The translations under genes were made by a program, and so were the position numbers. DNA of 64,000 bases from NCBI GenBank assembly GCA_019636385.1, contig JAHBXT010000004.1, forward strand, positions 124,001-188,000, written 5' to 3'. The number at the start of each line of letters is the position of its first letter. Position 1 is the first letter of the stretch. The notes under the pieces were generated by a model that searched no databases, was not told the origin of the DNA, and saw only the letters and a program-made list of their open reading frames with translations. Source of the stretch: Pirellulaceae bacterium (lineage in GTDB: Bacteria; Planctomycetota; Planctomycetia; Pirellulales; Pirellulaceae). This document shows, in pieces, positions 1 to 9,209 of the stretch.

Positions 1-292
1 CACCTGTGAACAGTTGTACCGCTTGTCCCGCAGGCAGTTCGACTGGTGGTCGACCTGCGGGCGAGACAGCAGCTACCGATAGCGGCGCTTGACCGACATC
101 AGCGATGCGTACAGCGTAACCATCCATGGCCGACACGTTCAGAGCTGGTGAATCGCGATCGGCAATCAACGCCTGCGAAAGCACGCGACCACACGCCTCG
201 TCGATGGGCACAAGTTCTTCGGCCACCGGCGTGAGTCCTTGAGCTGCGCGAGCAATCGCTGCGTCGACGACATTCAGTTGTGGTAATTCCAT
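1..292 (-). CDS. moeA: Molybdopterin molybdenumtransferase MoeA, N-terminal part (cut by window edge)
   Basis: The frame is open from an ATG at 292 to the left window edge and gives the first 97 residues. Residues 47-60 carry the MoeA signature (Asp-Ser-Pro, then S-A-M-D-G-Y-A), which in the family lies near the molybdopterin/molybdate site. MoeA inserts molybdate into adenylylated molybdopterin in the cytoplasm, the last step of molybdenum cofactor synthesis. It starts 33 bases after the stop of the isochorismatase/ThuA gene on the same strand, so the two may be co-transcribed. No strong ribosome binding site is visible. The catalytic remainder lies outside the window. Confidence 0.88.
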   Translation of the reverse strand, partial: MELPQLNVVDAAIARAAQGLTPVAEELVPIDEACGRVLSQALIADRDSPALNVSAMDGYAVRIADVGQAPLSVAAVSPAGRPPVELPAGQAVQLFTG

Positions 293-325
293 AAGAAATC
301 AAACACTGCCAATCAAGACTTCAAA

Positions 326-1990
326 TCACTTGCGTTGCCTGCCCTGCCCAGCCGCGTAACGCTGATTTTGATCGACCAGCAGTTCCATGGTTGGCAACGG
401 CAGATCGCATGCCCAGTGAATTCCAGCCGACAGTAGCGTCTGAAATTGGACCTGATCAAAATCCGCTGGATGTCCCAAGGATGTATAAAACGATCTACCT
501 CCGTCGGCCCTTACAAACGTCCATGCTACCGGTTGAGGCGGCTCGTTGGGCACTTGACCTGTCATCAGCAACATAGTTCCTGGGGCCAGTGGTGCTGTCT
601 TGTACAGGGACCCACCGGGACGCATGGTCAGCGCTCCTCCCAGGGCCCGGACAATCGGATGCGCGGCAGCCGACTGGGCCAACGACAGTTCGGCCTGGAG
701 ATCATTTCCGTAGTGATTGGTGTAATTACCACCCCAGACCTGAGTATCCAGTTCTGGCCAGTCTGCTAAGCCCGATTCGGGAGTTCCTCGACGCAGCGAA
801 AATGCATGACTGGCCGTGCGAATGCCGATCATCGGCCGCCCCGACCGCACGAACTGTTTAATGAGCTGCAAATCGGCCTCGGGCAGCAGGCGGCGGCGAG
901 CGCTGATCAACAGCACATCGGCAGTGCGCACATCGTCCAATGACACAATGCTATGACGCTTGGTCTCACTGCCATAGGCGATGGTGACTCGAAAGCTACC
1001 GCTGAGATGTCGCGCCGCAAATTCCGGCAGCGTGCGCTCGGTCTGGTACTCGTCGTCAGCAATCAGCATAGTCAATTGAGGTCGATGGTCCTTGGAAAAT
1101 CGAAATTCGTTGCCGCTTAGTATCTGTTGGCTAGAGATCGTTGGGCAAACCCAGCGCTCGATATGGCTGACCATGATGTCCGTACCCGTAAAATGATTTG
1201 CGTACGGCCACGATCGAGGATTGTACATGGTATCGGTTAAATCTCGCACCAACACGACGTTCAATCCAGCCGTCGCCAAACGCCGCAACCCAAATGGACG
1301 ACCAAGTACGCACATATTGGTATGCACTCCCACCAACATCACCTTGGTAACCTTGCGGCTGGCTAGAATGCTCCATACTTCAATGCCCGAATCGCTGATG
1401 AAGTCGCGCTGATCATCAATCTGTACGACATCTGTTTGGCTCAGCCAAGGCGCACGCGGATTGCGTCCCTGTTGACGCAATTGCTGGGCCCAGCTTATCA
1501 ATTCGGCCGGATCATCGTCTTCTCCACCATCGGACTGGTCCAGCGGATAGGCCGCCTGTTGTTCAGCCGGAATTTGATCGCACCAATCGGTTATGTCGGG
1601 TGGCAACGTGCCAGCTTGGGGAATTTGCATTGCCCGCAGACGAGCCGGATGATCGGCGTAGTGCTTCATGCATTCGCTGGGAGCATGGATGACCGTTGCC
1701 CCCTTCTCCCGTAGTGCCTTGACAAACGTATCGATTCTGGGTGCCAATTCGGCGACACGCCGCACAGCGTTGACACTGTGATGTGAATCCCACAGATCGC
1801 AAATAATTACCGCAGTTTGGCTCGCCTGCCACTGCTCGTTGCGCTCGAGCCGATGATACCTTCCCGACCCCTCCGATGTCGGCTGCTGATAGCGCAGCGC
1901 CAGCTGCAATGATTGTTCTCCTCTGCTCCAGCTCGTGGTGCTGCACCACAGTAACAGCCCGGCAATCACTGATCCGATTCGTTGCCACAT
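326..1990 (-). CDS. Secreted isochorismatase-like hydrolase fused to a ThuA-like domain
   Basis: The 554-residue product has a signal peptide (residues 1-24, hydrophobic GLLLW core) and two domains. Residues 57-280 resemble isochorismatase-like cysteine hydrolases: a catalytic-type Asp at 65 in V-I-I-C-D and a nucleophile-type Cys227 in G-V-H-T-N-M-C. Residues 305-535 resemble the ThuA/trehalose-utilisation family with a class I glutamine-amidotransferase fold (I-A-D-D-E-Y-Q-T-E near 310). The fusion suggests an extracytoplasmic hydrolase acting on a small amide or sugar derivative; the substrate cannot be read from the sequence. moeA follows closely downstream. Family assignments are firm, the role is not. 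Confidence 0.85.
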   Translation of the reverse strand: MWQRIGSVIAGLLLWCSTTSWSRGEQSLQLALRYQQPTSEGSGRYHRLERNEQWQASQTAVIICDLWDSHHSVNAVRRVAELAPRIDTFVKALREKGATVIHAPSECMKHYADHPARLRAMQIPQAGTLPPDITDWCDQIPAEQQAAYPLDQSDGGEDDDPAELISWAQQLRQQGRNPRAPWLSQTDVVQIDDQRDFISDSGIEVWSILASRKVTKVMLVGVHTNMCVLGRPFGLRRLATAGLNVVLVRDLTDTMYNPRSWPYANHFTGTDIMVSHIERWVCPTISSQQILSGNEFRFSKDHRPQLTMLIADDEYQTERTLPEFAARHLSGSFRVTIAYGSETKRHSIVSLDDVRTADVLLISARRRLLPEADLQLIKQFVRSGRPMIGIRTASHAFSLRRGTPESGLADWPELDTQVWGGNYTNHYGNDLQAELSLAQSAAAHPIVRALGGALTMRPGGSLYKTAPLAPGTMLLMTGQVPNEPPQPVAWTFVRADGGRSFYTSLGHPADFDQVQFQTLLSAGIHWACDLPLPTMELLVDQNQRYAAGQGRQRK

Positions 1991-2236
1991 TTCTTTCGAT
2001 ATCCCCCTGGGTCAACTTGCCAAAAGTTTGCCGTTAGACTCTCACAACCGCCAGCCAGGCCCTCCCTGCCTCAGTCGCTTGGCAGAAGTCTTAGACTGAC
2101 ATTTAGCTGGAGTACCATAATGTTAGTCAGGATTCTAGCTGCTGAGCGTGCGAAGAACAAACACCCTTTGGCCACAATGATTGCCATAGCGCATTTGGGC
2201 TAGCCTTGGCAGACAACACCAGTAGGCTGTTAGACT

Positions 2237-2419
2237 ATGCAACGCTACAAATCCCTGCTAAAAGAAACTTGGTGGTTATGGATACTGCTGCTGATAGTCG
2301 GCAGCGTCATGGCCTGGGTCAGTCCCATTTTCTACGTGACCTACCCCATCTGTTTTTTCGTATTCTTTTGGTTTGCCTACATCCGCTACGACGAGGAAGG
2401 CAATTTCCGCGGCACCTAG
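2237..2419 (+). CDS. Small two-span membrane protein, unknown function
   Basis: This 60-residue protein has two hydrophobic segments (about residues 12-31 and 35-50) joined by a short turn, followed by a charged tail ending Y-D-E-E-G-N-F-R-G-T. Six Trp and many Phe residues are typical of a small inner-membrane protein. It stands alone between a minus-strand gene and a convergent zinc-ribbon gene. The clean alternation of hydrophobic spans and polar tail supports real coding. I cannot name a function. Confidence 0.6.
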   Translation: MQRYKSLLKETWWLWILLLIVGSVMAWVSPIFYVTYPICFFVFFWFAYIRYDEEGNFRGT

Positions 2420-2684
2420 CCCTCACCCCCAAAAACTACTCTCACGCAGGCCACTGCCTCAGTATGCGACTCTGGGTGACACAAGCCGAGTACTTACTGC
2501 CTTTGACTCGCTCCCGGGAATTTTCCGCATCGTCGGGCGACTAGATTCATTTCCATGAAGTGAATTAGCGTGTTTCAGCCCACAAGGCGAAGCAGAGTTT
2601 CAATGACGTGCGTCACTACGCAGGAGCTTGGTGACAAGAGTCGAATCTGAGATTTGCGACATGAAGAGTGAGAATGCCGGTATA

Positions 2685-3398
2685 TCAACCATCAGGCACG
2701 CGTACTTTATGGGCGCAGACGGGACATTTTCGCTGTAGACCGACATAGATACGTGGTAGTTCAAAATTGTGGTTGCAGCTTGGGCAGATAACTTGAATGA
2801 CTTGTGATTGGCGATGAAGTTGTTTGAGCTGCGGGAGATGTTGTTGAGCTTGTTCTAGAACCTGATCCTCGATCAGCGCATAGTCCACAGCACCGAGCTT
2901 GGCGGCGCAGCAGACTTTGCTGCAGCAGCCGATAACCGTCCAGGGCTTTTGGTCGTTGACTACGAATAATACACCGCACTGATCACAATGATTGCCGTGC
3001 AGTTGCATGGCCTGACGATGTCGCGAGAATTGCTGGTTGCGTTTGAACTGCACAAAGGCCAACAATTTGATCTGCGGATCGACCTCTGGCGAAGCAATTC
3101 TCAACATTTCGTCGGCCGGTACATCATGAATGTCAATTCCGTTTACGGGACGTTTCTCACCAGGAACCGGTGAAGCAAAATGAATACCCGAATTGGTTAA
3201 CAGGCTCAGGCCCAACGCATTGAGTGTCAAACTGGTAGCGTCGCTGTTGTCGCTGCGAGCCAAGAAGGCCGCTTGCACATGCCAAGCCGCATGTCCGCAG
3301 TTGGGACAAGCCCCCTGCGCACGGTGGATTGCCGCCAATGAGGCTTCTCGTTTACATCCTTCGCAGGCAACGGCGATTCGGTCGGGTTTTTCAGACAC
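2685..3398 (-). CDS. Multi-zinc-ribbon protein, unknown function
   Basis: This 237-residue soluble protein has three zinc-ribbon-like pairs: C-E-G-C with C-P-N-C near the N terminus, C-D-Q-C with C-C-S-K-V-C-C in the middle (about 135-165), and C-P-S-C with C-P-V-C at the C terminus (about 205-232). The start is a GTG at 3398, supported by GGAG eight bases upstream. Such ribbons usually hold a protein together or bind nucleic acid. No catalytic domain is visible. It stands alone, about 190 bases downstream of radC on the same strand. Confidence 0.7.
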   Translation of the reverse strand: MSEKPDRIAVACEGCKREASLAAIHRAQGACPNCGHAAWHVQAAFLARSDNSDATSLTLNALGLSLLTNSGIHFASPVPGEKRPVNGIDIHDVPADEMLRIASPEVDPQIKLLAFVQFKRNQQFSRHRQAMQLHGNHCDQCGVLFVVNDQKPWTVIGCCSKVCCAAKLGAVDYALIEDQVLEQAQQHLPQLKQLHRQSQVIQVICPSCNHNFELPRIYVGLQRKCPVCAHKVRVPDG

Positions 3399-3585
3399 CT
3401 AGTGCTCCGGTTGCTGCGTGACATTAGCTGACCGCATTATCGGCTATTCGTGCATTTTAGTCCAGGGACGGGTTTCCGGACCACGGTGCGTGGTGACTTC
3501 GACTCGACTATTGATCCAAATTGTGGCCACGGTAGGGTGTGCTGTGGCGGAACGAAACTAGAGGTCACTCAATCTCGAAGTACGG

Positions 3586-4533
3586 CTAACATTCTGCAAG
3601 ACTTACGGTGCGATCGCGAGCGACGATGATATGATCTACAACCTGTATGCCCATGACTTCGCCGACTTGCCTGAGACGCTGAGTGATTTCACGGTCGTGA
3701 CGGCTAGGGGTTGGATCGCCTGAGGGATGATTGTGAACCAACAGAATGGACGAAGCCGAATCGCGAACTGCGGCCTTAAAAACTTCGCGCGGATGCACCA
3801 AACTGGCATCCAATGTTCCCACAGTAATCCGATGGCTACGGATCGGTTGTAGTTTGGTATCCAATGTCACGATGTGAAACTCCTCTTGCAGAGCATCGGT
3901 TGCCAATCGCTGAAAATGATTGCGACAATACTCGATAGCCGCCTGAGTGCTGATGATTTTGGGCCGCTCAGCCCGCTGGTCCAGCGCTTGAGCAACTCGG
4001 CGGCCAAGCTCGATGCCTGCCATAATCTGACAGTAGGCCGCTACGGATACCGACTGGCTGATGTCCCGCAGTTCTTGCATTGAACAGCGTGGCAACTCGC
4101 CAATTCGCTCCACGAACTTCTGCGCCAGCCGCTGTCCGGCCTGCATGGCCGATTCGCCGGGACGTCCCGAACGAATCAGTACAGCCAGTAGTTCACTGTT
4201 CTTCAGTTGAGCAGCTCCAACTGCCAACAATCTCTCTCGAGGTCGCTCTTCGGCAGGCAACTGTGTGACCTGATCGCCAACAATTTGCCGATCGATCCAC
4301 TGCTCGGCATGAAACGTCTGGTCGTTCCATTCATAACTCACCTGTCCCTGACTGTTATTTTGCTGCAACACGCCTTCGGCGTGCAATTGTTTGAGCACTT
4401 TCGTGACAAACGCGGGCGAAGCTTCGCGACACAAGAACTGAATCTCTTGGCGGCGGAACTTGGGGCGCTCGGAAATCAGCGACAATACTTCGCGTAGTTT
4501 GGAGCGGCGCTGTTGGTCTTGTTTCTTCCTCAT
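3586..4533 (-). CDS. radC: RadC family JAB/MPN-domain protein with an N-terminal winged-helix-like segment
   Basis: The C-terminal ~120 residues contain the RadC JAMM metal motif (H-N-H-P-S-G-D-P-T-P-S and the following Asp), preceded by the RadC helical region (P-R-E-R-L-L, then N-S-E-L-L-A-V-L-I-R-S-G). The first ~75 residues are not typical of RadC; they look like a small winged helix (helices around L-S-L-I-S-E-R-P and T-K-V-L-K-Q-L-H-A-E-G-V-L). RadC was named for DNA repair, but the family's activity is unsettled. Start chosen at the ATG at 4533, giving 315 residues; a GTG two codons upstream is possible. Confidence 0.85.
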   Translation of the reverse strand: MRKKQDQQRRSKLREVLSLISERPKFRRQEIQFLCREASPAFVTKVLKQLHAEGVLQQNNSQGQVSYEWNDQTFHAEQWIDRQIVGDQVTQLPAEERPRERLLAVGAAQLKNSELLAVLIRSGRPGESAMQAGQRLAQKFVERIGELPRCSMQELRDISQSVSVAAYCQIMAGIELGRRVAQALDQRAERPKIISTQAAIEYCRNHFQRLATDALQEEFHIVTLDTKLQPIRSHRITVGTLDASLVHPREVFKAAVRDSASSILLVHNHPSGDPTPSRHDREITQRLRQVGEVMGIQVVDHIIVARDRTVSLAEC

Positions 4534-4760
4534 AATCACCAAGCCGATGACAACGGAGGTTAAGTACTCATCACTCTTTCAGGCAGTAGATTGCTGGCCT
4601 GCAGCCAGTACCGAGGCGGTTGGTTCTCTGAATATCGATCAGACACGGTAAGTTGATTATTACGAACGCTCATTGACCAGCAGCTAGATGCAGCACGCTT
4701 GCAATCGTTTCACATATTGGCTCATGCCGTCATTGGAACGTCTCGTCGTTTGCCACCAAG
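4534..4760. other. Intergenic sequence with no recognised feature
   Basis: This is the first part of a 557-base gap between radC and the sialidase gene. I found no convincing reading frame, RNA or repeat in it. The rest of the gap holds the possible gene relic listed next. Confidence 0.4.
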
Positions 4761-5072
4761 ATGTTGGCTTTTATTCAACGATCTGCATTGTAGCATGAAT
4801 GGTACGCTGATGATTCGCTACGAATTGAACAGAGCGTTCTGTCGGGCAAATGGCGCAGCCAACAGCGTTTCGGTGCCACAGATATCGCCAAAACGTTGGT
4901 GGGCAATACTAGTTTGCTGCGCGTTCTTGGAACGCCGTGGGCTGTGCTGACGTGTATGCATATTGAGGCCGGGTTACCCCCGAGTGACGAGCTAATAATC
5001 ACCTACATGTTACGGAGACGTGCACTAATCCATGTTCACGCGATTCAGACGCCCACCGCTTGCGCTGGGTAG
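4761..5072 (+). pseudogene. Possible gene relic interrupted by an in-frame TAG
   Basis: From an ATG at 4761 the frame reads ten codons to a TAG at 4791, then stays open for 92 codons to the TAG at 5070. The open part has protein-like composition, including stretches such as G-A-T-D-I-A-K-T-L-V-G-N-T and P-S-D-E-L-I-I-T-Y-M-L, but no good start codon until far inside. This suggests a short gene broken by a nonsense mutation, or a remnant. I recognise no family. It converges with the sialidase gene, which ends at 5091. Chance openness cannot be excluded. Confidence 0.25.
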
Positions 5073-5090
5073 AGTATGGCGTGACCAACT

Positions 5091-6215
5091 CTAGCGGTAA
5101 AACCATTTCGAGTCGATGATGGCCAGACGCAGGTCGATTACGTCCTGCATGGCCCAATTCGGCAAATACTGGCAGGTCCAGTAATTGATGATCGCGTGAC
5201 CGCTGCGAGTAAACCGGCAACCTGGATTGGAGAAAGCTCGGTCTGGGTCCGATTCGATATCATCCACGACTTTCCAGGTACGCCCATCGTCGCTCGAAAT
5301 AGCTGCCGTAAGCGGACTGCGTTTGCCAAAGTGCGATCGGAATGCCGGATCATACGGACTGTTGTTCCAAATCATCAACAGATCGCCGGTCGACGGTATT
5401 TGTGTCAGCTCGGGGCATGATTCCGGTGAACTTAGACCGCTGGTTTGTGGCTTGGACCAGGTTTGTCCGTCATCGGTCGACTGTGACAGAAATAGTGCAC
5501 CCAGTTGACTGCGCATGACCATTAACATGCGCCCATCGCGGCACTCTTGAACATGTGGTTCCATCACGCCACGCATTGGCAACTGAATGCGACCGTTGCT
5601 TTCGCGCCACGAGCGCCCATCATCGTCGCTCAGTAGCACAATAGCCGCATACGTCTCACCATGCGCCGTCGTACCCTGCTTGTCGATCACCGTCACAGGC
5701 AATAATAATCTTCCCGACGAGGTACGTTTGACCACCGCATTGCACAATCCGTAATACCCGTTTGAAACTTGACCGACCGGCTGAAAGCTTGCGCCGCTAT
5801 CGCTGGATCGCCAGGTATAGATTGTGGATGTTATCGGGTTGGTGTGGTGCTGCCGCATGAACAGCAGCAGCACCGCGCCATCGTGTGCAGGCAGTAGATT
5901 GGGTGAATAGACGTTGATGTCACCAGGCGCTGTTTCTGCAACCACACGATGCCCCGACCAATTCAACCCGCCATCGCCGGACCACTGCGCCACCAGACGA
6001 GTCTGAGCGAAATCACTGCCAGTTCCGGAAAACTCCATGTAAACCACCAGCAAACGCCCATCATCCAGCTCGATCACGTCGCCTTCACCCTTGCGCGTAA
6101 GCTCTGGCGTACTAGCCGCGACTGTCACGATCGTCTTGCCGCCCGTGGGATTCTGGCCCTGAACTGGCACACACAATAATCCGGCAATCCACAGCAACCC
6201 AGCTAATGATTTCAT
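5091..6215 (-). CDS. Secreted sialidase-family (BNR/Asp-box) protein
   Basis: The 374-residue product begins with a signal peptide (about residues 1-20, cleavage near V-Q-G-Q). At least five Asp-box repeats of the S-x-D-x-G-x-x-W/F type follow: S-G-D-G-G-L-N-W, S-S-D-S-G-A-S-F, S-D-D-D-G-R-S-W, S-T-D-D-G-Q-T-W and S-S-D-D-G-R-T-W. These mark a six-bladed propeller as in exo-sialidases. Planctomycetes carry many such secreted propellers, some acting on other sugars or not catalytic, so true sialidase activity is uncertain. Monocistronic. Confidence 0.85.
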   Translation of the reverse strand: MKSLAGLLWIAGLLCVPVQGQNPTGGKTIVTVAASTPELTRKGEGDVIELDDGRLLVVYMEFSGTGSDFAQTRLVAQWSGDGGLNWSGHRVVAETAPGDINVYSPNLLPAHDGAVLLLFMRQHHTNPITSTIYTWRSSDSGASFQPVGQVSNGYYGLCNAVVKRTSSGRLLLPVTVIDKQGTTAHGETYAAIVLLSDDDGRSWRESNGRIQLPMRGVMEPHVQECRDGRMLMVMRSQLGALFLSQSTDDGQTWSKPQTSGLSSPESCPELTQIPSTGDLLMIWNNSPYDPAFRSHFGKRSPLTAAISSDDGRTWKVVDDIESDPDRAFSNPGCRFTRSGHAIINYWTCQYLPNWAMQDVIDLRLAIIDSKWFYR

Positions 6216-6254
6216 CGATCGCGCTCACTTGTTAACGATGTTCTTCAGAGAACG

Positions 6255-6278
6255 ACGCTGTCTGGCGACGGCAGCTGC
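6255..6278 (+). repeat. REP-like palindromic repeat, copy 1
   Basis: The core CTGTCTGGCGACGGCAGCT matches the window-wide consensus CACCGTCTGGCGACGGTAGCT, in which ACCGTC and GACGGT pair around a TGGC loop. It lies in the divergent gap between the sialidase and NIPSNAP genes. Confidence 0.5.
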
Positions 6279-6457
6279 ACACGGCGTTCACTTCGGTTGG
6301 GCTAGTTACATTCGCCAGAACGCGGGATGGACTACCGACTGCTGTACGCGACAGCCACTACAGTTTACCATAACACTGCGCTCTACGCGGTTGATATTCT
6401 GATCGAGCGCTGTGCACTCACTTCAACATACCCATGGCAATGCACGGAGACTATACG

Positions 6458-7231
6458 ATGGTGCGCTGGCTAACGATCATTGTGGCTGCTGGAACGTGGT
6501 GGATAGCGATGGAGACTCAAGCAACGTCGCAGGACGATTCACGTCTATACGAGATGCGTGTGTATTATGCCGCCCCTGGAAAACTAGACGCGCTGCACGA
6601 GCGTTTCCGTAACCATACTGTAAGACTGTTTGAAAAGCATGGCATGGAAAATGTCGGTTACTGGACGCCGATCGACAATACGGATTCCAGGCTGATCTAC
6701 TTTCTGGCATATCCTGATCGCGATGCGCGCGACAACTCCTGGAAGGCTTTTATGGCCGACCCCGAGTGGCAGTCCGCCTACAAGGCCAGCGAAGTCGACG
6801 GACGGTTAGTCCGCAAAGTTGAAACCGCATATTTTTCGGCCAGCGACTATTCACCCAAGATTGTTGCTCATGTCAAAGGTGATCGCGTCTTCGAATTGCG
6901 GACATACACAGCTACTGCGGGCAATATCGATGCGTTGCACCAGCGCTTTCGCGAGCACACCGTCAAGTTATTCGCAAAGCACGGCATGACCAATATCGCC
7001 TACTGGACACCCGTTGCCGATCAGAAGAGATGGAGCGACAAGCTGCTGTACATTTTGGCCCACCCGTCGCGCGAGGCGGCTCAAACGTCTTTCACCAATT
7101 TTCGCCAAGATCCAGTATGGCTGGCAGTGCGTTCTGCGTCGGAAGAGCGTGCCGGCGGATCATTGACCGCCACCGAAAACGGCGTGCTCTCTGAATTTCT
7201 TGTCGCCACCGATTATTCGCCTATTCGCTGA
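6458..7231 (+). CDS. Secreted protein with two NIPSNAP domains
   Basis: After a signal peptide (hydrophobic W-L-T-I-I-V-A-A-G-T-W-W core), two copies of the NIPSNAP ferredoxin-like fold follow. Each has the E-(M/L)-R-(V/T)-Y start, the L-H-(E/Q)-R-F-R segment, K-H-G-M and Y-W-T-P. The start at 6458 is preferred because GGAG lies eight bases upstream; two ATGs at 6434 and 6440 have no such site. NIPSNAP proteins are common and secreted in planctomycetes, but their role is unknown. The gene stands alone, convergent with the ABC exporter gene. Confidence 0.85.
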   Translation: MVRWLTIIVAAGTWWIAMETQATSQDDSRLYEMRVYYAAPGKLDALHERFRNHTVRLFEKHGMENVGYWTPIDNTDSRLIYFLAYPDRDARDNSWKAFMADPEWQSAYKASEVDGRLVRKVETAYFSASDYSPKIVAHVKGDRVFELRTYTATAGNIDALHQRFREHTVKLFAKHGMTNIAYWTPVADQKRWSDKLLYILAHPSREAAQTSFTNFRQDPVWLAVRSASEERAGGSLTATENGVLSEFLVATDYSPIR

Positions 7232-7275
7232 AACCATCAGCCGACATATTTTCCCGCAGTGCGGGCACGCGAATG

Positions 7276-9201
7276 TTAGTTGGCGGGTTGAGTTTGGAGC
7301 AGGACCATGCGCTGATAAAGACCACCGTGGTCCATGAGTTGCTGATGGGTGCCGCGTTCAACGATGCGGCCTTCGTCGAGCACCAAAATCTGATCAGCGT
7401 GCATGATGGTGCTCAACCGGTGAGCGATGACAAAGGCGGTGCGACCTGTGAGGAGTTTGGCGAGACTACTTTGTATGAGCCGCTCGCTTTCGCTATCCAG
7501 GTTGCTGGTGGCTTCGTCCAAGATCAAGATTTTTGGATCAGCCAGAATGGCTCGGGCGATGGCCAGACGCTGACGCTGACCACCACTAAGTTTGAAACCG
7601 CGTTCACCAATCACGGTCTTGAACCCTTGCGGCAGTTGCTGGATAAATTGCAAGGCCGCAGCGGCCTGGGCGGCCGCAGTCACCTCATCCACGCTAGCCC
7701 CCTGACGACCGTAGGCCACGTTTTCGAATATCGTTCCATCAAATAGGAACACCTCTTGCTCTACGACACCAAGGATCTTGCGATAGGACTCAAGTGAAAT
7801 CTCGGTGACATTGCGGCCATCTAACTCAATGGTACCATGAGTTGGATTATAGAAGCGTGCGACCAAGTTACATAAGGTCGTCTTGCCGGCTCCGCTGCGA
7901 CCGACCAGGGCGATTGTGGAACCAGCGGGAGCGGTAAAATTGATATCGGCGAGCACTAGACGATCGGATCCTGGATAGCTGAAGCAGACGCCGTTCATCT
8001 GTATAGCTCCAGCCACGTCGCTGCGCACTACTGGGCGAGTACCAGGCTGTTGGGCAGTCTCCGTTTGCTCTTGCAGCAAATCGAGGACTCGATCGAGTCC
8101 AGCCAGATTGTTTTGAAAGCTCATAGCGCTGGAGGCGATGGATGCAATAGGTCCAAGTAGCATCGTCAAGTAAACCAGAAACATCATCAAATCACCCAGC
8201 GACATTCGACCGTTCAGTATTTGCCAGCCACCGTACAAAAGCAGGCCGGTCGAGGCCAATGGAATAATGACTTCCCAAACGATCTCCAACAATCGCGTGG
8301 CCCACCAGACCATCATCTGCTGTCGGGCGATGAGGTGCGTGGACTTGACGAAGCGATTGGACTCACTTTTTCCGCGAGCGAATGTGCGAACGACACGAAT
8401 GCCACCGAACGTTTCGGTAGTGCTGGCGTCCACGTGTTGACGGCGTTTGCGGATGTCCTTGTAGAGCGGACGGACTCGGTATATCCAGGTTCTATGCGTT
8501 AGCCACACAGCCGGCAGCAATAGCAATCCACCAACCAGCAACCGCCAGTCGACTAACAACAAGACGATGAAGCTGCCGACCAATTGCACGATTGCTTGCC
8601 AGGGGTTGTAAATCATATTAAAAATCAGATCGGCCACACCACCGGCATCTTCGCGAATGAGGCTGGTGGCTCCACCGCTCTTGAGCATTTGAATGCGATG
8701 CAGGGGTAGACGCATAGCATGCTCGAAAACGCGCCGACGCAGATCAGCCTGCATCAATTGCACCGCCTGCGTAGCGTACTTACGACCCCAGATGTGAACT
8801 ACGGTGCGCAGCAACGTCACGACGACTACCGCAGCGGCAATCATCCACAACAACTGCATCGGCGTCGGATAACCGAGACGACTAGCCAGCCAATTGGGCA
8901 GTTCCAACCTGGGCTCAGTAAGCACGTAGTCGATGGCCAGTTTGGTTCCAGCCGGCGGGATCAGGCCCAGCAGCGTAGATACCGTGAGTGTCGTCAGTGC
9001 AACGACGACTTTCAGGCGATGTGTCCCTAATTCGCGCCAGAATTGCACCAGCAGAACCCAGAAGCTGCGGTGGCTCGCCGTAGATGCATCGGTGTCGGAT
9101 CGCTCACTATGGAACCGACCAGGCCGCTGCCCAGAGCGATGACGCTGAGCTACCTCCTGGCGGTACTCTCGAAAACGCTGGCGACTGCTGGTGGATGACA
9201 T
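7276..9201 (-). CDS. ABC exporter, fused permease and ATPase (MsbA-like)
   Basis: The 641-residue half transporter has a cytoplasmic N-terminal stretch (~45 residues), a six-span membrane domain (about 50-370) and a C-terminal nucleotide-binding domain. The latter shows Walker A (G-R-S-G-A-G-K-T-T), the signature L-S-G-G-Q-R-Q-R, Walker B with the catalytic Glu (I-L-I-L-D-E-A-T-S) and the H-loop (I-A-H-R-L-S-T). The architecture matches MsbA and other homodimeric lipid or multidrug exporters; the cargo is unknown. A nitroreductase gene ends eight bases upstream, so the pair is probably one operon. Confidence 0.92.
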   Translation of the reverse strand: MSSTSSRQRFREYRQEVAQRHRSGQRPGRFHSERSDTDASTASHRSFWVLLVQFWRELGTHRLKVVVALTTLTVSTLLGLIPPAGTKLAIDYVLTEPRLELPNWLASRLGYPTPMQLLWMIAAAVVVVTLLRTVVHIWGRKYATQAVQLMQADLRRRVFEHAMRLPLHRIQMLKSGGATSLIREDAGGVADLIFNMIYNPWQAIVQLVGSFIVLLLVDWRLLVGGLLLLPAVWLTHRTWIYRVRPLYKDIRKRRQHVDASTTETFGGIRVVRTFARGKSESNRFVKSTHLIARQQMMVWWATRLLEIVWEVIIPLASTGLLLYGGWQILNGRMSLGDLMMFLVYLTMLLGPIASIASSAMSFQNNLAGLDRVLDLLQEQTETAQQPGTRPVVRSDVAGAIQMNGVCFSYPGSDRLVLADINFTAPAGSTIALVGRSGAGKTTLCNLVARFYNPTHGTIELDGRNVTEISLESYRKILGVVEQEVFLFDGTIFENVAYGRQGASVDEVTAAAQAAAALQFIQQLPQGFKTVIGERGFKLSGGQRQRLAIARAILADPKILILDEATSNLDSESERLIQSSLAKLLTGRTAFVIAHRLSTIMHADQILVLDEGRIVERGTHQQLMDHGGLYQRMVLLQTQPAN

Positions 9202-9209
9202 CGCTGGGA

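Noticed and set aside
7273..7746. 157-codon plus-strand open frame
   Set aside because: Antisense to the ATPase domain of the ABC exporter.
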